Origin: Actinomycetes bacterium
GTDB taxonomy: Bacteria > Actinomycetota > Acidimicrobiia > Acidimicrobiales > JABEUL01
NCBI GenBank assembly: GCA_021852345.1
Contig: JAJZNL010000014.1
Coordinates: 94,179 to 158,178, forward strand
Direction: 5' to 3'
Length of the DNA stretch: 64,000 nt
Shown: positions 18,284-28,444 of the stretch, piece by piece
How the letters are laid out: each line of letters opens with the position of its first letter
Numbering within the stretch: position 1 is the stretch's first letter
Program-made: the position numbers and the translations under genes
Notes under the pieces: generated by a model
Seen by the model: only the letters and a program-made list of their open reading frames with translations
Told to the model about the DNA's origin: nothing
Database searches by the model: none

Positions 18284-20569
18284 CTATACCGTCCCCGAAT
18301 TAGCCGCTACTCGATAGGCACTGTATACTCCGTCTATCCGACGCAAAGTCTTCAATACAGAATCCAAATGAGCATAATCTGCCAGTTCAAATTCGAACTT
18401 CAATTGAGCTATTCTGTCTGCAGAAGTCGATGTTCGCGCAGTCAAAATGTTTACATGGCAATCAGACATTGTCTTAGTTATGTCTGCTAACAGTCCGGTA
18501 CGGTCAAGAGCTTTAACTTCAATCGCAGCCGAAAATACTCCCGTTTGGTCTTTATCCCATTCAACTTCAATTAACCTCTCAAGATGCATCCCAGCCAATG
18601 AGATTGCGTTAACGCAATCGGTACGATGAACGCTAACTCCTTTTCCTCTAGTTACGAAACCGATAATTGAATCACCGGGTACGGGAAGACAACATCGAGA
18701 AAGCCTAACCAAAACGTCATCTAAACCCTCAACGTATATTCCCGATCGTGCTCTGTTTTCACGACGAATGGTAGATACCGTAATTGAGACGGTTTCGCTT
18801 TCTTCAGTTTCCGCCTGCTCTTTAAGAATCTTATCAATGACAGTCTTCGGTGAAAGCTGGTTGTGCCCGATTAAAGAATACATGGCATCGGCATCTGATA
18901 GGTTCAAAATTACAAGTACCTCTTGAATGATTTTTTGATTTGAAAGCTTGGCTATCGGCAGCCCCGCTCTTTTGGCCGCTTTCAGCAATTCTTCTTTACC
19001 TATGTCGATTGCGTCTTCGCGCTCCTCTTTTAAGAACCACTGTTTAATCTTCGACTTTGCACGAGAAGACACAGCTATCTTCAACCAATCACGAGACGGA
19101 CCCGCATTTAGAGCTTTCGAGGTGATTATCTCAACACTTTGACCTGATTTTAATTTATAATCAAGTGGCACCAACTTAGAATTAACTTTAGCTCCAATGC
19201 ATCGGTGTCCGATTTCGGTATGAATTGAGTAAGCAAAATCTATAGGACTTGAATTCGCCGGTAGCGTCACAACCTTACCTTTGGGTGTAAAAACATAGAC
19301 TTCGTCCTGTTCTAAATCAAGTTTCAGTGATTCCAAGAATTCAACGGGATCTGGAGTATCCTTATCCATGTCGACTATTCTCTGCAACCATGACATTTCA
19401 TCTTGAAGATGTTTGGGAGCCTCTTTAATCTGCTTCGTGGAATGGCGGTTTTTGTACTCAAGTTGTTTATAACCCCAATGTGCAGCGATGCCGCGCTCAG
19501 CCCTCCAGTGCATCTCCCATGTTCTTATCTGAACTTCAATCATCTTCCCTTCCTTACCGATCAAAGTCGTATGCAGGGATTGATAAAGGTTGAATTTGGG
19601 AGAATTAATATAATCCTTAAATCTCCCCGGTATCGGATTGTACATGGCATGTATAACCCCTAATGCGCTCCAACAGCCTCTTTCGTTTTTTGTAATTATT
19701 CTTATCCCATAAAGGTCATTTATCTCTTCAAAACTCAGTCCTTTGACGACCATTTTTTCATAGATTGACCAAAAATGCTTGGGGCGACCGGTAACTTCCG
19801 CATCCACTCCAGCAGACCCAAGATTACTGTTAATTTCAGAAATTATAGAATTCAAATACTCCTCACGCTTGGGAAGCCTTGATTCGACCATCTGTTCAAT
19901 CTCGGCATAGCGTTTGGGGTGCAATACTTTAAATGATAGATCTTCAAGTTGGCCTTTAAGCTCGGACATCCCAAGCCTATGTGCCAACGGCGAGTATATG
20001 TCTATAGTCTCTTGAGCTATTCTGCGTTGCTTCCACTCTGGCATTACGTCTATAGTCTGCATATTGTGAAGACGATCGGCAAGTTTTATTACTATTACTC
20101 TCCAGTCGGTAGCTATAGCCACGATCATCTTTCGAATCGACGCCGACTGTTGAAGTACCTTTGATTCAAACTTGATTCGTTCCAATTTAGTTAGACCATC
20201 GACGATAGCCGCAACTTCGGGCCCAAACCCCGATTCGATCGTCTCTAAAGTCATCTCCGTATCTTCAACCAAATCATGCAGCAACGCAGAGACAACGGTC
20301 AATTCATCTAAACCCAAATATATACAATTTATGGCGACCGCGACAGGGTGGCTGATGTACTTGTCTCCCGAAAGTCGATTTTGACCTTCGTGCGCTCCAG
20401 ATGCCACAGCGTAAGCACGATAAATATTTTTAATTTGACGGTCTGTAAATTTATGAAATGTACGCTTATCAGAATTAGCCAATTCGATGGCATCGTGAAT
20501 CAAATTCCAATAGGGATCACTTTCACCGGAATCTAAAACCTCGACTAGGGCACTTTTAATCTGACTCAC
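18284..20569 (-). CDS. relA: Bifunctional (p)ppGpp synthetase/hydrolase, RelA/SpoT family
   Basis: Long Rel protein of 761 residues starting at GTG. Domains in order: HD hydrolase (about 60-200) with intact ALLHDLVEDT and DRLHNM motifs; synthetase (about 240-350) with the RFKDYINSPKFNLYQSLHT stretch; TGS (about 405-465, VYVFTPKGKVVTLPA); a conserved-cysteine region (SRCCLPVPGD near 640); and a C-terminal ACT domain (VKALDRTGLLADITKTM). The RFKD form of the synthetase loop is typical of bifunctional enzymes, and the HD residues are present, so both activities are expected. It lies in the conserved actinobacterial order secD-secF-relA; the apt gene often found between secF and relA is missing. 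Confidence 0.95.
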   Translation of the reverse strand: MSQIKSALVEVLDSGESDPYWNLIHDAIELANSDKRTFHKFTDRQIKNIYRAYAVASGAHEGQNRLSGDKYISHPVAVAINCIYLGLDELTVVSALLHDLVEDTEMTLETIESGFGPEVAAIVDGLTKLERIKFESKVLQQSASIRKMIVAIATDWRVIVIKLADRLHNMQTIDVMPEWKQRRIAQETIDIYSPLAHRLGMSELKGQLEDLSFKVLHPKRYAEIEQMVESRLPKREEYLNSIISEINSNLGSAGVDAEVTGRPKHFWSIYEKMVVKGLSFEEINDLYGIRIITKNERGCWSALGVIHAMYNPIPGRFKDYINSPKFNLYQSLHTTLIGKEGKMIEVQIRTWEMHWRAERGIAAHWGYKQLEYKNRHSTKQIKEAPKHLQDEMSWLQRIVDMDKDTPDPVEFLESLKLDLEQDEVYVFTPKGKVVTLPANSSPIDFAYSIHTEIGHRCIGAKVNSKLVPLDYKLKSGQSVEIITSKALNAGPSRDWLKIAVSSRAKSKIKQWFLKEEREDAIDIGKEELLKAAKRAGLPIAKLSNQKIIQEVLVILNLSDADAMYSLIGHNQLSPKTVIDKILKEQAETEESETVSITVSTIRRENRARSGIYVEGLDDVLVRLSRCCLPVPGDSIIGFVTRGKGVSVHRTDCVNAISLAGMHLERLIEVEWDKDQTGVFSAAIEVKALDRTGLLADITKTMSDCHVNILTARTSTSADRIAQLKFEFELADYAHLDSVLKTLRRIDGVYSAYRVAANSGTV

Positions 20570-20637
20570 TAAATACGTCCAACAATGCTAATAAAACTTA
20601 TACATAAATTTTATTACGACAATGGGTTCTTTTTGCT

Positions 20638-22101
20638 CTATCTTCGCTTTTTTGCCGACTTAGGCTGAGAAATTGACGCTTTGGTAGTGGATTTATTGCT
20701 CCGCTTTTTATTCGCGTTTGAATTTTGTGATTTTTTAGAAACTGCGGTTTTCAAGCTATCAGAATTCTTAACAGAATCAAGATCTGCCTCCGCGTTAAAA
20801 AAATCTGCCGAAAGTGGCGAATTATCATCATCATCAATACCCGCCGTATTCAAGGCTGCTTCTTTTTGACTGGCAGATTCAATATTGTTTTGCGCAGTAA
20901 CCTTGTTCGGTCGAATAAGTTGGCTTAAATCACTTTGTTTAATAGTCGCTGCCGGCCGCTTGGCACGTTTTGACGGCCTGATCAAGTCCGTGGGCGCATT
21001 AGAGTCAAGTTGATCGATTGGATTTCTGCGACTTTGGGCAATTACTATTCCCGAGTAAGGATTGACCGGTAGGTCAGCTTCTCCTCTTGCTTCCAATCGC
21101 GAGCGGATTGTCCTGTACCTTCCTTCGGTCTCTTTCAGCTTAGCCACTAATGGCGAAGCGATGAATATCGACGAATAAGCTCCAGTAGTTAACCCGATAA
21201 ATAATGCCAGTCCAAAATACTGAAGCGTTGTAGCACCGAAAACTTGTGCACCAATTACTAAAACAGATAAAATTGGCATAATGGCTACTATTGAAGTGTT
21301 TATAGACCTCGCTAAAACCTGATTCATCGAAAGATTTACTATAGAACTATAAGTCATTCTTCCTGAGGCTCCGATGCCATCGGTATTGTCTTGTACCCTA
21401 TCAAATACGACCATGGTGTCATATAGCGAATAACCCAAGATCGTCAAAAATGCAACTACGGTATCAGGAGTTACCTGGAATCCAGACAGTGAATATATTC
21501 CTATTGTGACTAAAATATCGTGCAAAAGAGCCACCAAGGCTCCCACTGCCATCTTCCATTCAAATCTAACCGTAATATATAAGGTAATTAAAATTAGAAA
21601 AACTACCAGTGCTTCAAGGGCTTTATTAGTAATGTAACTGCCCCAAGTCGGTCCGACGTCTTGAATTGACACTCCGTCAACCTTTGACACGTGAGCCAAT
21701 GCGGCCAATTTGTCCGTAACTTCGGTTTTCTTTGCGGCAATTTGGCTCGCCGTCCCAGTGTCGATTCTGTCGTCAACCGTAATAGTCCTACCGCCAAGTT
21801 TTTGAACGGTTGCATCGGGCAGACCTATTTGAGTCATCGTTGTGCGAACTTGATTGACAGATACCGACGGAGCGAGCACGGTCCATGACGTGCCCCCCCT
21901 AAAATCGATACTAAAGTTAAGCCCCTGCGTAAACACTGAGATCAGGCCCAAAATGATTACCGTTAACGAGAGCAAACCCCAAATCTTAAATCTTCCCACA
22001 AAATTAAAGGCGGTTTGTCCGTGATACAACCTTGTCAGCGCATGTTTGGAGATCGGAGGGGTATTTTGTATTTCAGTTTCGGTGTTTAGAGTTGTCGTCA
22101 T
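20638..22101 (-). CDS. secF: Protein translocase subunit SecF with long basic C-terminal tail
   Basis: SecF works with SecD to use the proton gradient in late steps of Sec export. The 487-residue protein has six membrane helices, the first-loop FSIDFRGGTSW stretch near 64-74, VGPTWGSYITNKALEALVVF near 148, and the transmembrane core LGYSLYDTMVVFDRVQDN near 222-239. From about residue 330 a hydrophilic tail of some 150 residues follows, ending in about 45 residues dominated by Lys, Ser, Asn and Arg. Actinobacterial SecF often has a tail, but this one is long and strongly basic. It is 11 bases downstream of secD. Confidence 0.94.
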   Translation of the reverse strand: MTTTLNTETEIQNTPPISKHALTRLYHGQTAFNFVGRFKIWGLLSLTVIILGLISVFTQGLNFSIDFRGGTSWTVLAPSVSVNQVRTTMTQIGLPDATVQKLGGRTITVDDRIDTGTASQIAAKKTEVTDKLAALAHVSKVDGVSIQDVGPTWGSYITNKALEALVVFLILITLYITVRFEWKMAVGALVALLHDILVTIGIYSLSGFQVTPDTVVAFLTILGYSLYDTMVVFDRVQDNTDGIGASGRMTYSSIVNLSMNQVLARSINTSIVAIMPILSVLVIGAQVFGATTLQYFGLALFIGLTTGAYSSIFIASPLVAKLKETEGRYRTIRSRLEARGEADLPVNPYSGIVIAQSRRNPIDQLDSNAPTDLIRPSKRAKRPAATIKQSDLSQLIRPNKVTAQNNIESASQKEAALNTAGIDDDDNSPLSADFFNAEADLDSVKNSDSLKTAVSKKSQNSNANKKRSNKSTTKASISQPKSAKKRR

Positions 22102-22112
22102 TTAAAAAAGTC

Positions 22113-23612
22113 CTAATTCAAAGCTTGAAGTCCGCGCCCAATTCCAATAATCGGTGCATTTACAAAAAGTTTCGACTTTCCCAGCCATATTACCAACGGA
22201 CGAGTAAACAGATACGCAGTCACTAGATCCATTACAGTGGAAAGACCTAAGAAGAATGCAAATCCTTTAACAGCTCCAACCGACAAAAGGTATAAACAAA
22301 CTGCAGCAATCAAAGAAACCAAGTCGGCGACAACAACTGTTCTATATGCCTTCTTAAAACCTCGGTCTACAGAAGTCCTGATAGATTTACCGCTCCGTAT
22401 TTCATCCTTTAGTCTTTCAAAATAAACTACGTATGAATCGACAGTAATACCCACAGACACTATCAAACCAGTTACACCCGAAAGGTCCAAAGTCAGACCC
22501 TGTACCTGACCTAACCATGAAATTATGGCAAACAACAGCGCACCAGTGGTTGCCAAGCCCAAGACTACAACTATACCGAGTCCCCTATAATAAAAAATAG
22601 TGTAAAGCATGACTAAGATAAGACCCACAATACCCGAGAATAATCCCGCCTTTAGAGATGCCGCACCCAAAGTCGGCGTAACGGATTGGGCAGAGAGTTG
22701 AGTCAATGAGACTGGTAATGAACCATAATTAAGCTCAATGGCCAAATTTTGTGCTTGGGCCTGCGAAAGACCGGTAATAGATGCTTTGCCGTTAAAATGA
22801 GTGGCATTCATGATCGGCAAATTAACTATTTGCGAATCTAAAGTAATCGCAAATAGTTTATGATATTGCTGCTGAGCAAATTTATCAAAAATAACGCCGC
22901 CGACTCCCGTATAATTTACGTCTACCTGCCAAGATCCGTTAGAAACAACTGCCGACGCACTAGCTACGCCCGTTCCCGTTAATGCAGCAGGACCCAATTC
23001 CACTCTTTCAGTGGATCCAGGAGTTGCTACGACGATAGTCTTTGAGGCCGTCGTATTGCTATCCGTATTGGTCGGATAATACGATGCAAAAGGATTTGTA
23101 GTTAATGGAGGTGTGGAACTCCCTGAAGATTGACCGACCGCTGGCGGAGTGTACTGTTGCGTAGTATAAGCTGTTGTACACGGTGGCGGCGTTGTTAAGT
23201 ACTGGTTGAACTGCGCACCCTTCTGCTTTAAAGGCTTGTACGGAGGCACAAGACACAAGACGGGTCTGAAAGTAAGTTGAGCCGTTGTTCCGATTAATTT
23301 TTCGGCTGCAGCCACATTTTTAATACCCGGTATTTGAACAACAATCGTACCCCCCTGCGAGTCAACGCTAGGCTGTGTAACCCCTAGAGCATCGATTCTG
23401 TTACGAATAATATTGATTGTGGTATTTATATCGCCTGAACTGACTGTCGCTTTTGATCCGCCGATATACTTAGGTTGGTATGTTAGGGCTAGACCGCCCT
23501 GCAAATCAAGCCCTAATTTAGGAGACCATCCAACTACTACCACTGCCGCCAAGGACCCAAAAGAGACAAGACACACAATAATAACCCATAAAATATTATT
23601 TTTATTTTTCAA
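22113..23612 (-). CDS. secD: Protein translocase subunit SecD
   Basis: Partner of SecF in the SecDF complex. The 499-residue product has an N-terminal membrane helix, KLGLDLQGGLALTYQPKY near 32-49, a large extracytoplasmic P1 domain, and five C-terminal helices with the LSGVTGLIVSVGITVDSYVVYFERLKDE-like signature region near 378-405. A Pro/Thr/Ser-rich stretch at about 150-200 interrupts P1, as is usual in Actinobacteria. It is preceded by a 494-base spacer that separates it from yajC, so it probably has its own promoter. Confidence 0.95.
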   Translation of the reverse strand: MKNKNNILWVIIVCLVSFGSLAAVVVVGWSPKLGLDLQGGLALTYQPKYIGGSKATVSSGDINTTINIIRNRIDALGVTQPSVDSQGGTIVVQIPGIKNVAAAEKLIGTTAQLTFRPVLCLVPPYKPLKQKGAQFNQYLTTPPPCTTAYTTQQYTPPAVGQSSGSSTPPLTTNPFASYYPTNTDSNTTASKTIVVATPGSTERVELGPAALTGTGVASASAVVSNGSWQVDVNYTGVGGVIFDKFAQQQYHKLFAITLDSQIVNLPIMNATHFNGKASITGLSQAQAQNLAIELNYGSLPVSLTQLSAQSVTPTLGAASLKAGLFSGIVGLILVMLYTIFYYRGLGIVVVLGLATTGALLFAIISWLGQVQGLTLDLSGVTGLIVSVGITVDSYVVYFERLKDEIRSGKSIRTSVDRGFKKAYRTVVVADLVSLIAAVCLYLLSVGAVKGFAFFLGLSTVMDLVTAYLFTRPLVIWLGKSKLFVNAPIIGIGRGLQALN

Positions 23613-23924
23613 ACGCGAACTCCGATAATTGCTTGACCCCAGACAATGAAGATTGCGGCCATCGCTTCTGTTTGTTTAACAGTTCTATTTTAAACTAAAT
23701 TAACCTAAGACTTTGTACATGTAATCTGATTTTCCCACTATCATACAATTTGAATATTTTGCCCAAAACATTTTAAGAGTTATTCCAATTTGAACAGGTT
23801 GCATTAGTTGCAAGTAACTTTAAATTAAGGCTACCTGATTTTTTCTCTAAGTTAGGATATCAATTATTTTTAATACAAAGCGTGCTTAAGCTAACGAGCG
23901 AATAATTAACCGATTTAAAAACGC

Positions 23925-23959
23925 ATTTAATTGTGATCGATAAATTTAATTGTGATCGA
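23925..23959. repeat. Tandem 16-base direct repeat ATTTAATTGTGATCGA
   Basis: Perfect copies at 23925-23940 and 23944-23959, 19-base period. A 19-base period places both copies on nearly the same helix face, and each contains TGATCGA. They lie about 310 bases upstream of secD and next to the yajC hairpin. Possible operator or slippage product. Confidence 0.75.
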
Positions 23960-23976
23960 AAAACTGCTGCACAACA

Positions 23977-24009
23977 AAAGGACAATCCCTAAGTTGGCAA
24001 TTGTCCTTT
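23977..24009 (-). terminator. Hairpin after yajC, probable terminator
   Basis: AAAGGACAAT (23977-23986) pairs perfectly with ATTGTCCTTT (24000-24009) across a 13-base loop. Read on the minus strand the stem is followed by TTGTTGTGC, a weak U-tract. On the plus strand it is followed by GAAAAATTTTTAA. Position 100 bases beyond the yajC stop supports a transcription end, though the T-run is not classical. Confidence 0.6.
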
Positions 24010-24106
24010 GAAAAATTTTTAATGCACCATACCCTTTTTAGCTATAACCCAAATTTATAGTCGGAAGCTAACTAATACGAATGCGAATACAAATACCCGA
24101 CTATTT

Positions 24107-24502
24107 TTATCCTTCTGGTTTTGTAGTCGAATCGTCTTCGGTATTTTCAATTTCGTCGTCATTTGTCGAAGAATTCAACAGATTCTCCTCTACTTTATGG
24201 AATAGGGCTTGCTTGTACATTTCAAGAACCACACCATCAGAAACTTCAACAAATACTCTGGTATCAGTGATGTTTTTAATTATTCCAACGATTCCTGCCG
24301 TAGTAACGATATTGTCTCCAACTTGAAATTGTGCGATTTTTTCCTTATCCTTCGATGCCATCTTTTTAGGACGCACTGCCAACATATAATATCCAAATCC
24401 CAAAAGCAATGCCAACAATACAAATGAAAATATTGACGATCCGGACGAACTACTTGAAGTAGTTGATTTAGTTGTAGCTAATAAAAATAATGAATTATAC
24501 AT
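24107..24502 (-). CDS. yajC: Preprotein translocase accessory subunit YajC
   Basis: Small single-span subunit that joins SecDF. From ATG 24502 the product is about 131 residues: a Ser/Thr-rich start, a membrane helix (SIFSFVLLALLLGFGYYML), the YajC motif VRPKKMASKDKEKIAQFQVGD, then GDNIVTTAGIVGIIKNI and an acidic tail. A TTG four codons upstream (24514) is an alternative start. It is downstream of ruvB by about 35 bases. Confidence 0.9.
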   Translation of the reverse strand: MYNSLFLLATTKSTTSSSSSGSSIFSFVLLALLLGFGYYMLAVRPKKMASKDKEKIAQFQVGDNIVTTAGIVGIIKNITDTRVFVEVSDGVVLEMYKQALFHKVEENLLNSSTNDDEIENTEDDSTTKPEG

Positions 24503-24549
24503 TGTTAAAACCAATATCCTTGATAAGTAAATTTATAAATTGATAAAGT

Positions 24550-25656
24550 CTATCCAAACAAACTGGGATTGCCCGATATATCCTGAATTCCGGTAACAGA
24601 AATACCTAAATGTTCGAATGCTTTTACCGTAGCCGTACGCCCTCTAGGAGTACGATCCATGAGTCCAAGTTTCAAAAGATAGGGCTCGTATACATCTTCG
24701 ATTGTTTCAGGTTCTTCGCTTACTGAAGCGGCTAATGTATTTAACCCAACACGCTGTCCGCCAAATCGAACGCACAACATCTCTAGAATTTCACGATCAA
24801 CTTTATCTAAACCTAGTTTATCAACTCCATACGTATTTAAAGCGTCAACAGCTGTCTTAATAGAAATTGTCCCGTTAGATTTAACTTGAGCAAAATCACG
24901 AACCCTTCTAAACAACCTGTTTGCTATCCTGGGTGTTCCCCTGGAACGACGAGCTATCTCAATGGCAGCCTCGGTATCAATCGGTATATCAGAAATTTTT
25001 GCTGCCCTTAAAACTATTGTTGTAAGATCACGTTCGTCGTAAAAATCTACGTGCGAGATGTGACCGAATCTATCTCTTAACGGCGATGTTAAAAGTCCAG
25101 TTCTAGTCGTTGCACCAATTAACGTGAACTTTGCAAGGTCGATTCTTAGAGTTCGGGCTGTCGCTCCTTTACCAATCAGTATGTCAAGTTGATTATCTTC
25201 CATTGCGGGATACAGAACCTCTTCTACCTGCCTCGATAGTCTGTGAATCTCATCGATAAACAAAACATCTCCGTCGTTTAAATCATTAAGCAATGCCGCA
25301 AGGTCACCCGCCCTAAGGAGTATTGGGCCCGATGTAACTCTAAATCCTGCCCCCATCTCATTTGCCACGATAGAGGCTAAAGTCGTTTTACCAAGTCCAG
25401 GAGGCCCAGCGAACAATATATGGTCTACAGCCTGGTTCCTTATTTTTGCGGCCTCGATCATAATTTTCAAATGATTGCAAATTTGTTGCTGACCGACAAA
25501 TTCCTCAAGCAGTTTAGGCCGCATCGTGATGTCGTTTACGGCAAGATCGCCTACCTTTGCAATATTCGATTCTGAGTTGGTAGACGAATCCGTGAAGTCC
25601 GAGTTCTGCAATTCGTCTGCTGTTTGATTACTGTGAATAAGTTCCTGTTTCGGCAT
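24550..25656 (-). CDS. ruvB: Holliday junction branch migration helicase RuvB
   Basis: Hexameric AAA+ motor that drives branch migration with RuvA. Of 368 residues, the first 40 are a hydrophilic extension; then come [13 protein letters not shown], Walker [10 protein letters not shown] near 84-92, Walker [11 protein letters not shown] near 135-144, sensor 1 ATTRTGLL near 186 and sensor 2 [13 protein letters not shown] near 240-252, ending in the winged-helix domain (RTPRGRTAT). Order ruvC-ruvA-ruvB is normal. Confidence 0.96.
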   Translation of the reverse strand: MPKQELIHSNQTADELQNSDFTDSSTNSESNIAKVGDLAVNDITMRPKLLEEFVGQQQICNHLKIMIEAAKIRNQAVDHILFAGPPGLGKTTLASIVANEMGAGFRVTSGPILLRAGDLAALLNDLNDGDVLFIDEIHRLSRQVEEVLYPAMEDNQLDILIGKGATARTLRIDLAKFTLIGATTRTGLLTSPLRDRFGHISHVDFYDERDLTTIVLRAAKISDIPIDTEAAIEIARRSRGTPRIANRLFRRVRDFAQVKSNGTISIKTAVDALNTYGVDKLGLDKVDREILEMLCVRFGGQRVGLNTLAASVSEEPETIEDVYEPYLLKLGLMDRTPRGRTATVKAFEHLGISVTGIQDISGNPSLFG

Positions 25657-25696
25657 GGCTTAATTAACAATCCTAAAAGATATCATATATGGACAA

Positions 25697-26305
25697 CTAT
25701 CGTTGCGACACTAAATTTTTAAGGGCGGCTTTTAATAACTCCTCTTCTGATAAACCGTCTTGAGCGGCATCTATGGCCGATTTTATTTCTACCGTACTGT
25801 ACCCGAGCTCAACAAGGGCCTGCCTAACCGTCTGTTTTGCGCCAGTGACCCCTACCGTCAATAAATCCTGCGTTATCCCCTTAGAATCTATAGTTACTCC
25901 GATTTGGGCGTTTTTCAATTCGATAATTAACCTCTGCGCGGTTTTGGACCCAATCCCCGGAATAGTTGACAGCAATTTAACATCATTTTCGATGATCGCT
26001 TCCTGAAGATCGTTTAAGGACATAGCTGCCAAGATAGTTTGCGCAAGTGCGGCCCCGATGCCGTGTATTGAAATTAGTTTTTCAAAAGCCGTCAATTGAG
26101 CAAGATTTTCAAACCCATACAAGGTTATACCGTCTTCTTTAACTCTGGTGTAGATATGCAAAGATGCCAAACCAGTACTTGAGTAACATGCAGAAAATGT
26201 TTTCGGAGTCACATAGACGTTGTAACCAACACCGTTTACATCAATTACCAATATTGAATTTCGAGATGCTTCACGTACTACCGATCCTGTTAAGTATCCT
26301 ATCAA
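25697..26305 (-). CDS. ruvA: Holliday junction branch migration protein RuvA
   Basis: Tetrameric junction-binding partner of RuvB. The 202-residue product has the N-terminal OB domain (MIGYLTGSVV, TRVKEDGITLYGF), two helix-hairpin-helix motifs (LISIHGIGAALAQTIL near 87-102 and LSTIPGIGSKTAQRLIIELK near 113-132), and the flexible link to the RuvB-binding domain III (RQALVELGYSTVEI). Its start overlaps the ruvC stop by 4 bases. Confidence 0.95.
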   Translation of the reverse strand: MIGYLTGSVVREASRNSILVIDVNGVGYNVYVTPKTFSACYSSTGLASLHIYTRVKEDGITLYGFENLAQLTAFEKLISIHGIGAALAQTILAAMSLNDLQEAIIENDVKLLSTIPGIGSKTAQRLIIELKNAQIGVTIDSKGITQDLLTVGVTGAKQTVRQALVELGYSTVEIKSAIDAAQDGLSEEELLKAALKNLVSQR

Positions 26306-26820
26306 TTTAAAGCCTCCAATGCTTTATTAACTGATTTGAGATACGGAACCATGATGAGATGAGTAATTGCTAATCCGATGGCATCGGCCACATCAGGGGG
26401 TCCCGGAATACTGTCTAAACCGACTAATTTAGCGACCATTGATTGCATTTGCACCTTCGTGGCCTGTCCGTATCCTACGATGGCTTGTTTAACTTCGGTA
26501 GCTCCGTATTGATATACCGGAACGTTATTTTGAGCTGCGACCAACAAAGCGACGCCCGAGGCCTGACCGACCGCCATAGCGGTTTTAACATTAACTTTGA
26601 AAAATACTTTTTCAACTGCCAAAGCATCAGGCCGAGTCTCTCTTACTATTTGATCTAACTCACGATAAATATCTTTGAGCCTCAAGGGAACGGCATCCGT
26701 GCGATCGCTTGTCACTATTCCGGCCTTGAGCACGTTCCACGAATTCCGTTTGTTTGGAGTTGATCTAACCAGACCGTAACCGCATCTCGTCAAACCCGGG
26801 TCAATGCCTAAAGTAAACAT
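26302..26820 (-). CDS. ruvC: Crossover junction endodeoxyribonuclease RuvC
   Basis: Resolves Holliday junctions. The 172-residue RNase H-fold protein starts MFTLGIDPGLTRCGYGLV, giving catalytic Asp7; further acidic residues are Glu near 69 (LAVEKVFFKVN) and the Asp pair in PPDVADAIGLAITH near 140. Length is normal. It opens the ruvCAB unit and lies about 170 bases after yebC. Confidence 0.95.
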   Translation of the reverse strand: MFTLGIDPGLTRCGYGLVRSTPNKRNSWNVLKAGIVTSDRTDAVPLRLKDIYRELDQIVRETRPDALAVEKVFFKVNVKTAMAVGQASGVALLVAAQNNVPVYQYGATEVKQAIVGYGQATKVQMQSMVAKLVGLDSIPGPPDVADAIGLAITHLIMVPYLKSVNKALEALN

Positions 26821-26987
26821 ATGTTCGATTTTATCAAGTTCTTAGTTACAATTATGTAATTAATCGATTTAATAAATGAATTTGTGTAATTTTTAAAAAC
26901 GAACAGATTTATATCGGTTGGTTTAAACTTTCAGCCATTGAGACTCTGAAAACTTTAACAGATTCATTTGACTTAACTTCACTCATA

Positions 26988-27743
26988 TTAATCTTCGTTT
27001 TCAATCTGTACCATAATCTCATCAGACACCGATGCATTGTCATAGATATTCTGAACGTCATCATTTTCTTCTAATGCGTCCAATAACTTTAAGATTTTTT
27101 TAGCCTCGTTAATGTCTTTTAAATCAATAGTTTGCGAAGCGATAAGCTCATTATCCGCCGACACCAATTTCCAATTATTCGTATTAATAATTGATACCAA
27201 ATCGTGTAGGGTGTTCGGCTCCCCTATGACCTTAAATACTCGGTCCTTTTGACTCAAGTCTTCAATATTACATTCCAACAATTCACTTAAAACCGTATCT
27301 TCGTCTTTATCAGATTCGAAAAGCGCAACTGCTTTTCGTGAAAACTGCCATGCCACCGAACCCGGCTCTGCCATCGAACCACCATTTCGGGAAAAAACTG
27401 TCTTAATTTCAGATCCAGTCCTATTTCGGTTGTCTGACAAAGTTTCCACTATAATGGCAATCCCATTTGGTCCATATCCTTCGTAAGAAATCGCATCATA
27501 TTTAACTCCCTCCAACTCGCCGGTGCCACGTTTGATCGCCCTCTCTATAGTATTCATCGGAACCGAGGCATCTCTTGCTTTGGCATAAGCCGTACGGAGA
27601 GTTGCATTGGCGTTAATATCACTGCCACCCTCTGATGCGGCTACCTCCAACTGGCGTATTAATTTAGCGAAAAGTTTAGCTCTGGCTTTATCTTGAGCAC
27701 CTTTTCTATATTTTGTTGTAGCCCATTTCGAATGACCCGACAT
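26988..27743 (-). CDS. yebC: YebC/PmpR-family protein
   Basis: A 251-residue protein with the family start MSGHSKWATTKYRKGAQDKARAK-like and the conserved KRGTGELEGVKYDAISYEGYGPNG region near 70-93. Members are described as transcriptional regulators or, in newer work, as translation factors that help at difficult stretches. It sits 4 bases after pdxT and before ruvC, the usual actinobacterial place. Nothing unusual in length or motifs. Confidence 0.93.
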   Translation of the reverse strand: MSGHSKWATTKYRKGAQDKARAKLFAKLIRQLEVAASEGGSDINANATLRTAYAKARDASVPMNTIERAIKRGTGELEGVKYDAISYEGYGPNGIAIIVETLSDNRNRTGSEIKTVFSRNGGSMAEPGSVAWQFSRKAVALFESDKDEDTVLSELLECNIEDLSQKDRVFKVIGEPNTLHDLVSIINTNNWKLVSADNELIASQTIDLKDINEAKKILKLLDALEENDDVQNIYDNASVSDEIMVQIENED

Positions 27744-27747
27744 ACGC

Positions 27748-28338
27748 CTAATTCTCCTCCGTATATTCCAAAAATAATCTATGCACCATGTTACAGTCTT
27801 GGTTGAAACACAATTCAGGATGAAATGTTGCCCCCATCATTTTGCCCTGACGAACCAATACCGGTTCTCCGGAATCTTTAAGTCTTCCTAAGATATCCAC
27901 TTTAGCGGAAATATTTTCAATTTTAGGGGCTCTGATAAAGGCAGGTTCAATAAAACCACCAGTAACCATTTCCACATGTTTGAATGAAGATTCAATCTGA
28001 CGCCCAAATGCATTCCTTCGCACCGCTACGTCCAAAGCTTGCAGGCTCACTTGGTCTTTACGACCGTCCAGCACAGTATTGGACAACAAAATTAATCCAG
28101 CACAAGTTCCAAAAATTGAAATAGAGTCTTGTTTAATTCTTTCCTTAAGTCGACCATAGATATCAGATGATACCAACAATTTAGACATTGCCGTAGATTC
28201 TCCGCCTGGAATAATCAGACGCACCACGTCATCTAATTGCTCTTTAGAGGTTATAAGCACCGACTGGACTTTTAGACTTTCCAATACTGATCGGTGAAGA
28301 TCCACGTCTCCCTGCAAAGCAAGAATACCTACTTTCAT
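27748..28338 (-). CDS. pdxT: Pyridoxal 5'-phosphate synthase glutaminase subunit PdxT
   Basis: Class I glutaminase that feeds ammonia to PdxS in de novo PLP synthesis. The 196 residues contain the GGESTAMSKLL stretch near 46-56, the nucleophile Cys in IFGTCAGLILLS near 75-86, and the catalytic His in ATFHPELC near 170-177. It lies 106 bases after pdxS; the pair makes PLP, the cofactor of GcvPB nearby, although the two loci are far apart. Confidence 0.95.
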   Translation of the reverse strand: MKVGILALQGDVDLHRSVLESLKVQSVLITSKEQLDDVVRLIIPGGESTAMSKLLVSSDIYGRLKERIKQDSISIFGTCAGLILLSNTVLDGRKDQVSLQALDVAVRRNAFGRQIESSFKHVEMVTGGFIEPAFIRAPKIENISAKVDILGRLKDSGEPVLVRQGKMMGATFHPELCFNQDCNMVHRLFLEYTEEN

Positions 28339-28444
28339 AGACTATACAACCTTAAATATTACAAATAGAACTTTTCGCCGACTTAACGGCAACCACCACT
28401 GCGCTGGTGTCTGTCCAACAATTCAAATCTTCAAATTTAAACAA

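Larger units (their letters stand above)
23613..24106. other. Long spacer between yajC and secD
   Basis: 494 bases without a credible gene between two genes that usually adjoin. It contains a tandem 16-base repeat (23925-23959) and a strong 10-bp hairpin (23977-24009), reported separately. The remainder is AT-rich. The likely content is the end of the ruvC-ruvA-ruvB-yajC transcript and a new promoter for secD-secF. Confidence 0.55.
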
